From the NCBI RefSeq assembly GCF_023073355.1, contig NZ_JADPJI010000005.1, positions 1,240,001 through 1,304,000 of the forward strand: DNA of 64,000 nucleotides. The letters run 5' to 3'. Source of the stretch: Bradyrhizobium sp. 199. GTDB lineage: Bacteria; Pseudomonadota; Alphaproteobacteria; Rhizobiales; Xanthobacteraceae. Below are positions 17,830 through 29,455 of this stretch, in pieces (position 1 is the first letter of the stretch; every line of letters starts with the position of its first letter). Both the position numbers and the translations under genes were made by a program. The notes beneath the pieces are model-generated. The model did no database searches and was not told where the DNA came from. It worked only from the letters and a program-made list of their open reading frames with translations.

Positions 17830-18745
17830 GGCTCGACCGCCGCCGCCGGACATACCGCCACGCTGCATAGGGCAGCAGGACCGCGAGAAGAATGAGCAAC
17901 ATGAGGACTGCCGCCGCGGCCCCCCGGCCGAGCAGGCTGCGCTGGAACATCAGGTCGTAGACGACGAGGGCCGGCAGCTGGGTCGCAATACCCGGCCCGC
18001 CATTGGTAAGCGCGCGGACAAGATCGAACGTCGAGATCGCGAACTGCAGCTGGATCACGACAACGGTGATGGTGATCGGCCAAAGCGACGGCAGAATGAT
18101 GCGCCGGTACATCCGGATCGGTCCCGCGCCGTCGATCTGCGCGGCCTTGATGATGTCGGCATCGACGGACCGAAGGCCAGCAAGGAACAGTGCCATGGCA
18201 AAGCCGGAGGATTGCCAGATCGCGGCGACGACAATGGTCCAGATCGCCATGTCGCGGTCGATCAGCCAGTCGAACTTGAAGGAGGTCCAGCCGAGATCGT
18301 GGACGAGCTTCTGGATTCCAAGGCCAGGGTTGAGCAGCCAGCTCCAGACCGTGCCGGTGACCACGAAGGACACCGCGAGGGGATAGAGGAAGACGGATCG
18401 CAGCACGTTTTCGCCGCGAATGCGCTGATCGAGCAGGATCGCAAGCACGAGGCCGGTCGCCGCGCTCAACACCACGAAGGAGATGCCAAACAGCAGCAGA
18501 TTGTCGAGAGCTATCTGCCAGTTCCGCGATGCCCCGACCGCCGAGTAGTTGCGCAAGCCCACCCAGCCCGTAACAGGAACGAGCGTGGACGGTGTGAACG
18601 AGATCCAGATCGTCCACAGCGAGAACGAGACGAGATGCGCGGCGGACAGCAGCAGCGGCACCCAGATCATCAGATATTCGGGCAGCCGGCGCACCCATTC
18701 GGGAAACGCCGGCCGGCCTGCTTTCATCGCAGTGGCATTGCTCAA
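17822..18745 (-). CDS. Carbohydrate ABC transporter permease (MalF type)
   Basis: This inner-membrane permease of 307 aa has a cytoplasmic N-terminus (MSNATAMKAGRPAF), six to seven hydrophobic segments starting at about residue 28 (MIWVPLLLSAAHLVSF), and the EAA loop DIIKAAQIDGAGPIRMYRRIILPSL before LWPITITVVVIQ. The ATG overlaps the binding-protein stop as ATGA. A second Met (residue 7) is a possible start. It pairs with the MalG-type permease that follows. Confidence 0.9.
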   Translation of the reverse strand: MSNATAMKAGRPAFPEWVRRLPEYLMIWVPLLLSAAHLVSFSLWTIWISFTPSTLVPVTGWVGLRNYSAVGASRNWQIALDNLLLFGISFVVLSAATGLVLAILLDQRIRGENVLRSVFLYPLAVSFVVTGTVWSWLLNPGLGIQKLVHDLGWTSFKFDWLIDRDMAIWTIVVAAIWQSSGFAMALFLAGLRSVDADIIKAAQIDGAGPIRMYRRIILPSLWPITITVVVIQLQFAISTFDLVRALTNGGPGIATQLPALVVYDLMFQRSLLGRGAAAAVLMLLILLAVLLPYAAWRYVRRRRSSHA

Positions 18746-20028
18746 CGTGAGCTCTCGACGGCCTCGGCGAGGCGCGCGGCCGCCTGCTCGGGCTTGATCG
18801 TCTTGTTCTTCACGTACTCCGTGATCACGTCGATCATCGCGGCCGTCATGCCGTTTTCCTGCGCCATATTGTGCGCCATGCTGAGGACGGCCTGATTGCT
18901 GGCGATGGCGTCCTTCAGGGCCTTTGCGGTCGTTCGTTGCCCCTCGGACCAGCCTTCGCCGGACAGATCGACATCGGTGCGTACCGGGATCGACCCCGTG
19001 ATCTGCGAGTACATGGTCTGGATCGCCGGATCCATGACGAGCTGCGCCATCAGCGTCTGGCCGGCTTGCAGGTCCGCCTCCTTGCGCTGCCAGAAGATGA
19101 AGGCATCGGCATTCAGCAGGAAGACCGGCTTGCTGTTGTCGCTCGGGCCCGGGGCGATGATGAAGTCCTCGAACTTGAAACCGGCGTTGCGCAATACGCC
19201 TTGCGCCCAGCCGCCCATGATCATCATGCCCATGTCGCCGTCGATGAAGCGCTTCAAATTGGTCGAAAAGTGCTGGGCGCCGACGTTGGGGTCCATCCAG
19301 TCGGCAATCTTGCGCACCTGCGCGAACGCAGCCTTGATTTCCGGACCTTCCAGGGCCTTCTTCTCGAGATTCATCATGGCGGCGCGGTAAGCGAGAGGAC
19401 TGATGCCGGCCAGGGCGGCCTCGAATTTTTGCCCGTCGTCCGGGCGGGTCCCGCCATTGGCAATCGGAAAGGCGACACCGCCTGCTTTCATCTTTTCGGC
19501 GAGGTCGTTGAAGTCAGCCCATGTGACGGGGATCTTGTCGGCCTTGGCCTTGTCCATTGCGCGTTTGGAGAGGAACAGCATGTTGGTGCTGTAGATCTGC
19601 AAGGGCAATGCAATCCACTTGCCGCCCGGCTTGTGCAATTTCGCAAGGTCTGGCGCGACGACCTTTTCGTAACCAGCGGCAGCGACGAGAGCATCGAGAT
19701 CGACGGTCGGGGCAATCTTCGACCAGGCCGCAATCTCGGGGCCCTTGAGCTGCGAACAGGCCGGCGGATCGCCGGCCATGATCTGAGCCCGCAGCTTGTT
19801 CATCATCTCAGTGGTGAAGCCGGGGACGGGCGAATGCTGCCAGACGCCGCCCTTCTCCTCGAACTTCTTGCCGAGCGCCGTGATGGCCGCGCCATCACTG
19901 CCGGCGGACCATTGCGAGATCACGGTCAGGCGCGGCTTGACCGCGCCTTGCGCGCGCGCAAATGCCGGCAGTGCGAGCGTGGCAACGGATCCAGCGAGCA
20001 GACGGCGCCTTGTTGTGGTGATCGGCAT
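18742..20028 (-). CDS. Extracellular sugar-binding protein of the ABC importer
   Basis: The 428-aa solute-binding protein (family 1) has an N-terminal TTRRRLLAGSVATLALPAFARA-Q leader, with the twin Arg and hydrophobic core of a Tat or Sec signal cleaved near residue 26. The mature part has the features of CUT1 binding proteins: LTVISQWSAGSDGAAITAL, a long FEEKGG segment, VTWADFNDLAEKMKAGGVAFP and a GDMGMMIMGGWAQGVL segment. It delivers substrate to the MalF/MalG permeases. It is the first transport gene, 58 bp after the ROK regulator on the same strand. The ligand, probably a mono- or disaccharide or polyol, cannot be read from the sequence. Confidence 0.92.
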   Translation of the reverse strand: MPITTTRRRLLAGSVATLALPAFARAQGAVKPRLTVISQWSAGSDGAAITALGKKFEEKGGVWQHSPVPGFTTEMMNKLRAQIMAGDPPACSQLKGPEIAAWSKIAPTVDLDALVAAAGYEKVVAPDLAKLHKPGGKWIALPLQIYSTNMLFLSKRAMDKAKADKIPVTWADFNDLAEKMKAGGVAFPIANGGTRPDDGQKFEAALAGISPLAYRAAMMNLEKKALEGPEIKAAFAQVRKIADWMDPNVGAQHFSTNLKRFIDGDMGMMIMGGWAQGVLRNAGFKFEDFIIAPGPSDNSKPVFLLNADAFIFWQRKEADLQAGQTLMAQLVMDPAIQTMYSQITGSIPVRTDVDLSGEGWSEGQRTTAKALKDAIASNQAVLSMAHNMAQENGMTAAMIDVITEYVKNKTIKPEQAAARLAEAVESSR

Positions 20029-20086
20029 GGCAGTTCCTCCCGGTGTGAAATCTCGGCGTGTGTGGGCCGTGCAGGCTCAGCGCATG

Positions 20087-21277
20087 TCAGGCCGCCTCCG
20101 TCGATGCCGCGGCCATGCCGCCGCGGCCGGCGAGACGGAAGGCGGCGAAGGCGAGCGCAGCCTGCGGATCGTTGCCGGTCGACGGCGGCACGAAGGCGAG
20201 GGACACCTGCGCCAATTTTCGACCGCCCAGCAGACAGGCGTCCAGGCCTTCGATCACGGCGTTGCGGTCTTCGTCGGCGAGAAGCGACGGCCAGCCGCTG
20301 ATCGCGACGCCGCCGCACGGCTTCACGTTCAACGTATTGCCGATGGCAAGGCCAAGCCGGAACAAGCGCCGGCGCAGCTCCTGGCGCACGCGCGAGGCGA
20401 GCGGGATCGTGTTCACCCATTCGCTGCCGAGCTGGAGCAAGTCGGCTTCGGCAATGCCGAGAAGCTCCGCCAGCGCAGGAAGCGACGTGTACGCCTCGAC
20501 GCAGCCATGGTGGCCGCAGCGGCAAGGTGGCCCCTCGGGACCGAACACCATATGGCCGAGCTCGACCGGCTGGAGGGCGTCGGCCTCGGTTGGATCGTCC
20601 ATCCAGGCGCCGGCAACGCCCTGGCTGACGAAGACGAACAGATGGGTGTCGCTGAACGGATAGTTTTCCGTGCGGCAGCGGTGAAAGGTGGCGTGTGCGA
20701 CGACCGAATTGGTGAATTCAAGCGGCACGTCGGCGAACATCTCGCCGAACATGTCGCTGATACGCGCGACGTCGCAGGGAATGATCGGATTGGCCGACTT
20801 GCTGAGACGGCCGAGGCCGGGAATGGAGACGCCGATCTGGGAAAGCGTGATCCGGCGGCGCCGCGTCCAGTCGCGCAGCAATGTCATCGCTTGGCGAAAC
20901 GCCCGGCCGACCGTCTCGACGGTGGGCGTCTTCGGCAGCGGCACACGCTCGGTGTAGTGCAACTCGCCCGACAGGCCGCCGACGCCGGCGCTGAGATGCT
21001 GAGCCGTCAGCTCGAAGGCTGCGAGGGCGACCGAGCCATCGAGCGACACGAGACCGGTCGGGCCGCCGACGTAAGGGGCAGGGCGCCGCACTTCCTCGAT
21101 CAGGCCCTCGGCCTTCAGGTCGAACAGGATGCGCGACAGGCTCGCTTCCGACAGGCGCACGGCCTTGGCCAGCGGCGGGCGAAACGAGCCGCCCGACTGA
21201 AGCAGATGGGTCAAAATGGCAGCGCGCGTCTGCCGCCGACTTCTCGGCTGCTCCGGCATTTCCGTCCCTGTCGTCAT
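20087..21277 (-). CDS. ROK-family transcriptional regulator (NagC/XylR type)
   Basis: The 396-aa protein has an N-terminal winged helix (residues 15-80: RAAILTHLLQSGGSFRPPLAKAVRLSEASLSRILFDLKAEGLIEE) followed by a ROK sugar-kinase-like domain. The zinc-binding motif CRCGHHGCVEAYTS near residue 252 is intact. The N-terminal ATP loop is changed (DGSVALAAFELTAQHL), as in regulators that lost kinase activity. It is the first gene of the minus-strand cluster, 58 bp upstream of the binding protein, so it most likely represses the operon until the imported sugar binds. The operator was not identified. Confidence 0.92.
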   Translation of the reverse strand: MTTGTEMPEQPRSRRQTRAAILTHLLQSGGSFRPPLAKAVRLSEASLSRILFDLKAEGLIEEVRRPAPYVGGPTGLVSLDGSVALAAFELTAQHLSAGVGGLSGELHYTERVPLPKTPTVETVGRAFRQAMTLLRDWTRRRRITLSQIGVSIPGLGRLSKSANPIIPCDVARISDMFGEMFADVPLEFTNSVVAHATFHRCRTENYPFSDTHLFVFVSQGVAGAWMDDPTEADALQPVELGHMVFGPEGPPCRCGHHGCVEAYTSLPALAELLGIAEADLLQLGSEWVNTIPLASRVRQELRRRLFRLGLAIGNTLNVKPCGGVAISGWPSLLADEDRNAVIEGLDACLLGGRKLAQVSLAFVPPSTGNDPQAALAFAAFRLAGRGGMAAASTEAA

Positions 21278-21405
21278 TCTTACTTAGTGTAAGAATGCGC
21301 GCGGAGCGTTTCGACTGTCAAGCGTTTGCGGGCGCGACGCATCGACTTGTTGTTGTGCGTGGCAGCAAGCGGCGAGCGGTACGATCGGTCTTTGCGCGCA
21401 AACAA

Positions 21406-21435
21406 GAACGGCGCCATCTTGCGATGGCGCCGTTC
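21406..21435 (-). terminator. Rho-independent terminator of gltA
   Basis: A perfect 13-bp stem, GAACGGCGCCATC and GATGGCGCCGTTC, with a 4-base loop, lies 21 bp beyond the gltA stop codon. Read on the minus strand it is followed by TTGTTTG, a short T-rich tail. Position and structure fit an intrinsic terminator for gltA. Confidence 0.85.
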
Positions 21436-21455
21436 TGAAAGCCCTGAGGCCAATC

Positions 21456-22760
21456 TTACTTGCGGTCCTTCATCGCGACGTAGTCGCGGCGGGTGACGCC
21501 GGTGTAGAGCTGGCGCGGACGGCCGATCTTCTGCTGCGGGTCCTCGATCATCTCGCTCCACTGGCTGATCCAGCCGACGGTGCGGGCGACCGCGAACAGC
21601 ACGGTGAACATCGAGACCGGGAAGCCCATCGCCTTCAACGTGATGCCCGAATAGAAGTCGACGTTCGGGTAGAGCTTGCGGTCGATGAAGTACTGGTCGC
21701 TGAGCGCGATCTTCTCGAGCTCGAGCGCCACCTTCAGCATCGGATCGTCGCCATGGCCGGTCTCCTTGAGCACGGCGTGACACATCTTCTGCATGATCTT
21801 GGCGCGCGGATCGTAGTTCTTGTAGACGCGGTGACCGAAGCCCATCAGGCGGACTTCGGAGTTCTTGTCCTTCACCTTGGCGATGAATTCCGGGATCTTG
21901 TCCACGGAGCCGATCTCGGCGAGCATCGCGAGCGCGGCTTCGTTGGCGCCGCCATGGGCAGGGCCCCACAGGCAGGCGATGCCGGCGGCGATGCAGGCGA
22001 ACGGGTTGGCGCCGGAAGAGCCGGCGATGCGCACCGTCGAGGTCGAAGCGTTCTGCTCGTGATCGGCATGCAGGATGAAGATCTTGTCCAGCGCGTCGGC
22101 CAGCACCGGGTTGATCTTGTAATCCTCGCACGGCACGGCGAAGCACATGTTGAGGAAGTTCTCGGAGAACGTGAGCGAGTTCTTCGGATAAACGAAGGGC
22201 TGGCCGACCGTGTACTTGTAGGCCATCGCCGCCAGCGTCGGGATCTTCGCGATCATGCGCATGGAAGCGATCATGCGCTGCTTCGGATCGTTGATGTCGG
22301 TGCTGTCGTGATAGAACGCGGCGAGCGCGCCGACCGAGGCCACCATCACCGCCATCGGATGGGCGTCGCGGCGGAAGCCCTGGAAGAAGCGGGCCATCTG
22401 CTCGTGCACCATCGTGTGATGGATCACGCGGTCGTCGAAATCCTTCTTCTGCGCGGCGGTCGGCAGGTTGCCGTAGAGCAGGAGATAACAGGTCTCGAGG
22501 AAGTCGCCGTTTTCGGCCAGCTGCTCGATCGGGTAGCCGCGGTATTCCAGCACGCCCGCGTCGCCGTCGATATAGGTGATCTTGGACTGACAGCTCGCGG
22601 TGGAGGTGAAGCCGGGATCATAGGTGAACAGGCCGGACTGGCCGTAGAGCTTGCCGATATCGATGACATCAGGCCCGACGCTGCCGCTATGGATCGGGAG
22701 ATCGTAGTTCTTGTTTCCGACCGTCAGTGTAGCGGTCTTATTGCTCGGTTTTGCGTCCAT
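21456..22760 (-). CDS. gltA: Citrate synthase
   Basis: GltA condenses acetyl-CoA and oxaloacetate to citrate, the entry step of the TCA cycle. The 434-aa product is a type II (hexameric, Gram-negative) enzyme with an N-terminal beta-rich domain (residues 10-60, [30 protein letters not shown]). The catalytic region shows [43 protein letters not shown] and [16 protein letters not shown] with the active-site His residues, and [15 protein letters not shown] at the end. It is monocistronic, with the terminator at 21406-21435, and is about 150 bp downstream of gltX on the same strand. Confidence 0.97.
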   Translation of the reverse strand: MDAKPSNKTATLTVGNKNYDLPIHSGSVGPDVIDIGKLYGQSGLFTYDPGFTSTASCQSKITYIDGDAGVLEYRGYPIEQLAENGDFLETCYLLLYGNLPTAAQKKDFDDRVIHHTMVHEQMARFFQGFRRDAHPMAVMVASVGALAAFYHDSTDINDPKQRMIASMRMIAKIPTLAAMAYKYTVGQPFVYPKNSLTFSENFLNMCFAVPCEDYKINPVLADALDKIFILHADHEQNASTSTVRIAGSSGANPFACIAAGIACLWGPAHGGANEAALAMLAEIGSVDKIPEFIAKVKDKNSEVRLMGFGHRVYKNYDPRAKIMQKMCHAVLKETGHGDDPMLKVALELEKIALSDQYFIDRKLYPNVDFYSGITLKAMGFPVSMFTVLFAVARTVGWISQWSEMIEDPQQKIGRPRQLYTGVTRRDYVAMKDRK

Positions 22761-22906
22761 CAGAGGTCCCCGATGTATGGTGAAACGGACCGGAGCCGGA
22801 GGCCCCTTTCACGAGATGACGGGGCAGGCCGGATGTTCCAGAAGGTACGGGAAGATGGGTATATTATTGCTGTGTGCGCTGCAAGATCGCCGCACGCATG
22901 GTCGAC

Positions 22907-24334
22907 TTACGTCGTAGCCTGGTCCTTGAGCCGGGCGAGGCTTTCCTGGCGTCCCAGGACGTCCAAAACCTCGAATATACCGGGCGACGTCGTCCGTCCG
23001 GTCAGTGCCGCCCGCAGCGGCTGGGCGACCGCGCCGAGCTTGAGACTATTTTCCTCGGCAAAGGCGCGCAGCGCGGCTTCCGTGGCGGCGCCGCTCCAAT
23101 CCCCGACTTTCTCCAGCGCGGAATGAAGCTGACCGATCAGCTTGCGGTTTTCCGGCGTCAGCAGCGCTGCCGCCTTCGGATCGAGCTCCAGCGGCCGGTC
23201 AGCGAAGATGAAATAGGCGCTGTCGATCAGCTCGATCAGCGTCTTGGCGCGCTCCTTCAGGGCCGGCATGGCCTTCACGAGCTGCGCCCGTGTGGTGTCG
23301 TTCAACTTGGCCTTAAGCTCGTCGCGGCTGGGGACGAGATGGTCGAGCACGTCCTCGAACAACTTCACGAGTGATTGATCGTCGGCGTGGCGGATGTAAT
23401 GGCCGTTGAGATTTTCCAGCTTGGCAAAATCGAAGCGGGCAGCGGCGCGGCCGACGCTGGCGAGGTCGAAGGCTGCGATCATCTCCTCGGTCGAGAAAAT
23501 CTCCTGGTCGCCATGGCTCCAGCCGAGCCGGACGAGGTAATTGCGGAGCGCGGCCGGCAAATATCCCATGGCGCGGTAGGCGTCGACGCCCAGCGCCCCG
23601 TGCCGCTTGGACAGCTTTGAGCCGTCCGGGCCGTGGATCAGGGGAATGTGGGACATGCTCGGCAGGGTCCAGCCCATCGCATCGTAGATCTGCTTCTGGC
23701 GTGCCGCGTTGATCAGATGGTCGTCGCCGCGGATCACATGGGTGACGCCCATGTCGTGGTCGTCGACCACCACGGCGAGCATGTAGGTCGGGTTGCCATC
23801 GCCGCGCAGCAGGACGAGGTCGTCCAGGTTCTCGTTCTGCCAGACCACGCGGCCCTGGACCTGATCCTCGATCACGGTCTCGCCGGTCTGCGGCGCACGC
23901 AGGCGGATCGTCGGTTTGACGTTGGACGGGGCCGTCGCGGGATCGCGGTCGCGCCACATGCCATCATAGAGGCGGGTGCGCCCTTCCGCACGCGCCTTCT
24001 CGCGCATCGCGGTGAGCTCCTCTGCGGTCGCGTAGCAGCGATAGGCCTTGCCCCCGGCAAGCAACTGTTCGGCGACCTCGCGGTGGCGCGCGGCGCGGCT
24101 GAACTGGTAGATGACCTCGCCGTCCCAATCGAGCTCGAGCCACTTCAAGCCGTCGAGGATGGCGCCGATCGCGGCCTCCGTGGAGCGCTCCCGGTCGGTG
24201 TCCTCGATCCGGAGCAGCATCTTGCCGCCATGCTTCTTGGCATAAAGCCAGTTGAACAGCGCCGTGCGGGCGCCGCCGATGTGGAGGAAGCCGGTCGGCG
24301 AGGGGGCAAAGCGGGTGACGATAGGATCGGTCAT
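22907..24334 (-). CDS. gltX: Glutamate--tRNA ligase
   Basis: GltX charges tRNA-Glu with glutamate in the cytoplasm. The class I signature [20 protein letters not shown] is at residues 8-27 (HIGH box FLHIGG), and the KMSKS-like loop is [12 protein letters not shown] near residue 240. The 475-aa length and the C-terminal anticodon-binding helices (from about 320) are typical. GltX and GlnS are close relatives and lie back to back here, but the two sequences differ strongly and each keeps its own catalytic motifs. The 143-bp gap to glnS holds two divergent promoters. No sign of a non-discriminating enzyme can be read from sequence alone. Confidence 0.96.
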   Translation of the reverse strand: MTDPIVTRFAPSPTGFLHIGGARTALFNWLYAKKHGGKMLLRIEDTDRERSTEAAIGAILDGLKWLELDWDGEVIYQFSRAARHREVAEQLLAGGKAYRCYATAEELTAMREKARAEGRTRLYDGMWRDRDPATAPSNVKPTIRLRAPQTGETVIEDQVQGRVVWQNENLDDLVLLRGDGNPTYMLAVVVDDHDMGVTHVIRGDDHLINAARQKQIYDAMGWTLPSMSHIPLIHGPDGSKLSKRHGALGVDAYRAMGYLPAALRNYLVRLGWSHGDQEIFSTEEMIAAFDLASVGRAAARFDFAKLENLNGHYIRHADDQSLVKLFEDVLDHLVPSRDELKAKLNDTTRAQLVKAMPALKERAKTLIELIDSAYFIFADRPLELDPKAAALLTPENRKLIGQLHSALEKVGDWSGAATEAALRAFAEENSLKLGAVAQPLRAALTGRTTSPGIFEVLDVLGRQESLARLKDQATT

Positions 24335-24477
24335 TCTTGGCGGGGCCTATGCATTCGAGGCGGTGGTATATAACAGGACCGGAGCATAACTAAAGCCCGG
24401 CGGCGGATCGCTAAGCCCTTGGCTCAGCCTCCCGAATTTGGCAGAAGGGCCGCTGATTTCCCGACAGGATTTTCGTA

Positions 24478-26154
<1,677 letters not shown>

Positions 26155-26174
26155 GGCGAAGGGTTGAAGCGCGC

Positions 26175-26561
26175 ATGAGCAGAGAAGCCGACGCCATCGT
26201 TTCCACCATCATCGCAAAATGGTGCGCCGGCTTCGCGAGCCTCGATGCGGCCGCACTGTCGTCGCTGTATTCGAACAATGCGTTCTTCTTCGGCTCCAAC
26301 CCAAAGCTCTATCGGGGCAGGGACGGCGTCGCCGACTATTTCAGCGGCCTGCCGCGCTGGCGCAAGCCGCGCGCGGTGTTTTCCGAGGTGAACGCAGCGC
26401 AGGCCGGTCCTGATCTGATCAATATGGGCGCGACCATCTCATTTGATCTTGCGGGCGAGCGGGACGATCTCGTCGTCAAGATGAGCTGGGTCATCATCCG
26501 AGAGGACGGCGACTGGAAGATCGTCAATCACCACGCCTCGTCGCAGGCGCCGCTGATCTGA
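26175..26561 (+). CDS. SnoaL-like / NTF2-fold small protein
   Basis: The 128-aa product begins MSREADAIVSTIIAKWCAGFASLDAAALSSLYSNNAFFFGSN and ends with VKMSWVIIREDGDWKIVNHHASS, the layout of SnoaL-like NTF2-fold proteins (SgcJ/EcaC-type, DUF4440-like). The fold is used by ligand-binding and isomerase proteins; no specific catalytic residues can be assigned. It starts 20 bp after glnS, probably on the same transcript. Confidence 0.8.
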   Translation: MSREADAIVSTIIAKWCAGFASLDAAALSSLYSNNAFFFGSNPKLYRGRDGVADYFSGLPRWRKPRAVFSEVNAAQAGPDLINMGATISFDLAGERDDLVVKMSWVIIREDGDWKIVNHHASSQAPLI

Positions 26562-26646
26562 CGCGCGGAGGGCACGGCTTCGTCATTCTCGTGAGAGAAC
26601 GAACCTGCGTCCTGCGCGTTGGAGTGGGTCCAACAAGGAACCCACC

Positions 26647-26880
26647 ATGCAGAACATCGCAGAGCATATGGAAGTGATCGGCGCCGACGGCGTTCACATC
26701 GGCACCGTCGACAAGGTCGAGGGCAACCGCATCAAGCTGACCAAGAAGGACAGCGGCGAGGGCAGCCACAAGGGCCATCATCACTTCATCGACAAGGGCC
26801 TCGTCGCCGACGTCGAGGGCAACAAGGTCCGCCTCTCGGCCAAGGCCTCGGTGGCCGTGACCATGGAAGAGGAAAAGTAG
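26647..26880 (+). CDS. DUF2171-family small protein
   Basis: The 77-aa product MQNIAEHMEVIGADGVHIGT...VDKVEGNRIKLTKKDS matches the DUF2171 pattern: a PRC-barrel-like strand set with HMEVIGADG, then a His-rich turn (GSHKGHHHFIDKGLV) and the ending VAVTMEEEK. These proteins are widespread in Rhizobiales, small and acid-rich; their function is unknown. A good ribosome site (AACAAGGAACCCACC) precedes the ATG. Confidence 0.82.
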   Translation: MQNIAEHMEVIGADGVHIGTVDKVEGNRIKLTKKDSGEGSHKGHHHFIDKGLVADVEGNKVRLSAKASVAVTMEEEK

Positions 26881-26975
26881 GGCTTCTCCGAGCCCGTTCC
26901 TGATCCGTACCCTATTCTGCCCTCTGCACGTTCCAGTAGCCTCTTCACCCGTCGCGTAGCGTAGGATGCAGGGGA

Positions 26976-29252
26976 ATGGCGGAGCCGGGCCGACCACTAC
27001 GGTCCCAAGGTATCGCGGGGACCTGGCCCGTCGGGCGCGCCACGCCTGCCGGCGGTCTCGTGCCGGCGGGCTTTGGCATCTGGCCCGCGATCGCCGAAAG
27101 GCTGCGCGAGTGGGCCCGCGCCGAGGCCGGTCCCGGGCGGCTGTTGCCGTGGATGCCTGTCGCCTTCGGCGGCGGCATCGCGCTGTATTTTGCCGCCGAT
27201 CGTGAGCCGGTGCTGTGGGTTGTCGCGACGACGGCGGCCGCACTTCTGCTCGGCGCGATCCTGTTGCGGCGGAGCCGGCTGTTCGCCCCGGCGATCATGA
27301 TTGCGGCGGTCGTCTCGGGCTTTGCCGTGGCGACCTGGAAGACGGCGCGGATCGCTCACCCCGTGCTGGCCAAGCCGCTCTATTCGGTGTCGCTGTCGGG
27401 CTTCGTCGAGACCCGCGACATCCGCGAGCGCACCGACCGCTTCGTGCTGCGCGTCACCGCCATGGAAGCACAACGCAGCGAGGTCAAGCTGGAACGCGTC
27501 CGCCTCTCCGTGCGCAAGGGCACTGCGCCCGAGGTCGGCAGCTTCGTGCAGCTCAAGGCGCGGTTGATGCCGCCGCTCTCGCCGGTACGCCCTGGCAGCT
27601 ACGATTTTTCGCGCGATATGTTCTTTCAGGGCATCGGCGCCTCCGGTTTCGTGATGGGCGCGATCACGGCTTCGATCCCGCCCGATGCCGGCGGCCTGCG
27701 GCTGCGCTATGCCGCCTTCATGCAGGGCCTGCGCGATGCGATCGACGCCCGCATCCGCGCCACGCTCGAGGGCGACAACCGTGCGATCGCGACAGCGCTG
27801 CTCACCGGGCGGCGCGATGCGATTTCCACGCCCGTCAACGACGCCATGTTCGTCTCGGGACTCGGACACGTTCTCTCGATCTCCGGCTACCACATGGCGG
27901 TGGTTGCGGGCGTCGTCTTCTTCGCGGTGCGCGCGCTGCTTGCCTTGATCCCGGGCCTGGCGGTCGGCTTCCCCATCAAAAAATGGTCCGCCGCCGCCGC
28001 GCTGGTTGCGGCCGCGTTCTATCTGCTGCTTTCGGGAGCGGAGGTCGCAACGCAACGATCGTTCTTCATGACCGCGGTGGTGCTGATCGCGGTGATGGTC
28101 GATCGCCGCGCCATCACCTTTCGCACGCTGGCCGTGGCAGCGATGATCGTGCTCGCGGTGGCGCCGGAGGCGCTGGTGCATCCGAGCTTTCAGATGTCGT
28201 TCGCGGCAACGCTGGGGCTTGTGGCGCTGGTGCAGATCGGCATGCCGAACCTGTTCGCCTCGCCCGATCATTCGGCGACCGCGCGCGTCGCGCTGTGGGG
28301 CGGACGCGAGATCGCGATGCTGTTCCTGGCCTCGCTGATCGCGGGGCTTGCGACCACGCCCTATGCCGCCTTCCACTTCCACCGCGTCACGCCCTACGGC
28401 GTGCTCGCCAATCTCGGCGCGATGCCGGTGGTCTCGGCGCTGGTGATGCCGGCGGGCCTGTTGGGACTGCTCGCGGCACCTTTCGGGCTCGATGGCGTGT
28501 TCTGGTGGCTGATGGGGATCGGCATCGACTGGATGGTCGCGGTGTCGCGCTGGGTGGCGGCATTGCCCGGCGCGGTTGGCCGCATCCCGGCGTTCGGTAT
28601 CGCGCCTCTGATCGCTGCGAGCCTCGGTATCGTCCTGATGGGCCTGTTGCGCACGCCTCTGCGCTGGTGCGGTGCCGTGGTGCTGCTGGCTTCCATCGCC
28701 TGGGGGCTCTCGGTGCGGCAACCCGATATCCTGATTGCAGGGGACGGCGCGAGCGTCGCGGTGCGGGGCGCGGACGGGCGCTTGCACCTGATCAGGGCGG
28801 GCAAGGACAATTTCGTGCTGAAGGAGTGGCTGTCGGCCGACGCCGATCCGCGCGATGCCGGCAGTCACGCACTGGCCGCGGGCGTGTCGTGCGACGAGTC
28901 CGGCTGCGTGACGCAGCTCGCCGACGGGCGGCTGGTCGCGCTCGCCTCGCGCATCGACGCCTTGGCGGACGATTGCAGCCGGGCCACGCTGGTGGTGACG
29001 TCACGGCCTGCGCCGCCCGATTGCGCGGCAATGGTGGTGGATCGGCAGCGGCTCGTTCGCCAGGGTGCGCTGGCTCTGACACGGCGTGGCGACGGTTTTT
29101 CGGTTCAGGCGGTGAGGGCGAGAGGCACGAACCGCCCGTGGTTGCCGGCCGGTGCCGGCGAAGGTGATTTCGACGGCAGCCTTGCGCCGAAGACGGCTCC
29201 ACGCAGCCGCGACGCAACGCCGTCCGAGACCGACCTCCAGGCCGACGATTGA
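26976..29252 (+). CDS. comEC: ComEC/Rec2-family membrane protein
   Basis: The 758-aa polytopic inner-membrane protein matches the ComEC/Rec2 family, whose members form the channel for single-stranded DNA uptake in competent bacteria. Hydrophobic helices start at about residue 50 (LLPWMPVAFGGGIALYFAAD), then the DUF4131 domain and the competence core with GLGHVLSISGYHMAVVAGV and LLSGAEVATQRSFFMTAVVLI. The last 150 residues resemble the beta-lactamase-like extension in degraded form: I do not see a clear HxHxDH. Whether this organism takes up DNA cannot be decided here; the gene is kept in many rhizobia without known competence. Confidence 0.9.
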   Translation: MAEPGRPLRSQGIAGTWPVGRATPAGGLVPAGFGIWPAIAERLREWARAEAGPGRLLPWMPVAFGGGIALYFAADREPVLWVVATTAAALLLGAILLRRSRLFAPAIMIAAVVSGFAVATWKTARIAHPVLAKPLYSVSLSGFVETRDIRERTDRFVLRVTAMEAQRSEVKLERVRLSVRKGTAPEVGSFVQLKARLMPPLSPVRPGSYDFSRDMFFQGIGASGFVMGAITASIPPDAGGLRLRYAAFMQGLRDAIDARIRATLEGDNRAIATALLTGRRDAISTPVNDAMFVSGLGHVLSISGYHMAVVAGVVFFAVRALLALIPGLAVGFPIKKWSAAAALVAAAFYLLLSGAEVATQRSFFMTAVVLIAVMVDRRAITFRTLAVAAMIVLAVAPEALVHPSFQMSFAATLGLVALVQIGMPNLFASPDHSATARVALWGGREIAMLFLASLIAGLATTPYAAFHFHRVTPYGVLANLGAMPVVSALVMPAGLLGLLAAPFGLDGVFWWLMGIGIDWMVAVSRWVAALPGAVGRIPAFGIAPLIAASLGIVLMGLLRTPLRWCGAVVLLASIAWGLSVRQPDILIAGDGASVAVRGADGRLHLIRAGKDNFVLKEWLSADADPRDAGSHALAAGVSCDESGCVTQLADGRLVALASRIDALADDCSRATLVVTSRPAPPDCAAMVVDRQRLVRQGALALTRRGDGFSVQAVRARGTNRPWLPAGAGEGDFDGSLAPKTAPRSRDATPSETDLQADD

Positions 29253-29455
29253 CGCGTTGATTTACAGATACGAGGCCAGCACGACTGCGGAGCGGACGTT
29301 CAAAATTCAGGCACGGCGGCTTAAACTTCGCGCGGCGAGGATGTGCTGCGGCGGGCCGGCGGATCGATTTTCATGAGAACACAAACCGCCGCGCTCGCCG
29401 GCCTCGGCCGGCGATGGCATCTCAATCCTGGCCTCGACCTGTCAATCGGGTGAGG

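Noticed and set aside
21753..23126. 457-aa + strand open frame
   Set aside because: Covers the antisense of gltA and the start of gltX; no recognisable domain.
26997..28868. 623-aa minus-strand open frame
   Set aside because: Antisense shadow of comEC; His/Arg/Asp-rich with no domain, a usual product of high-GC codon bias.
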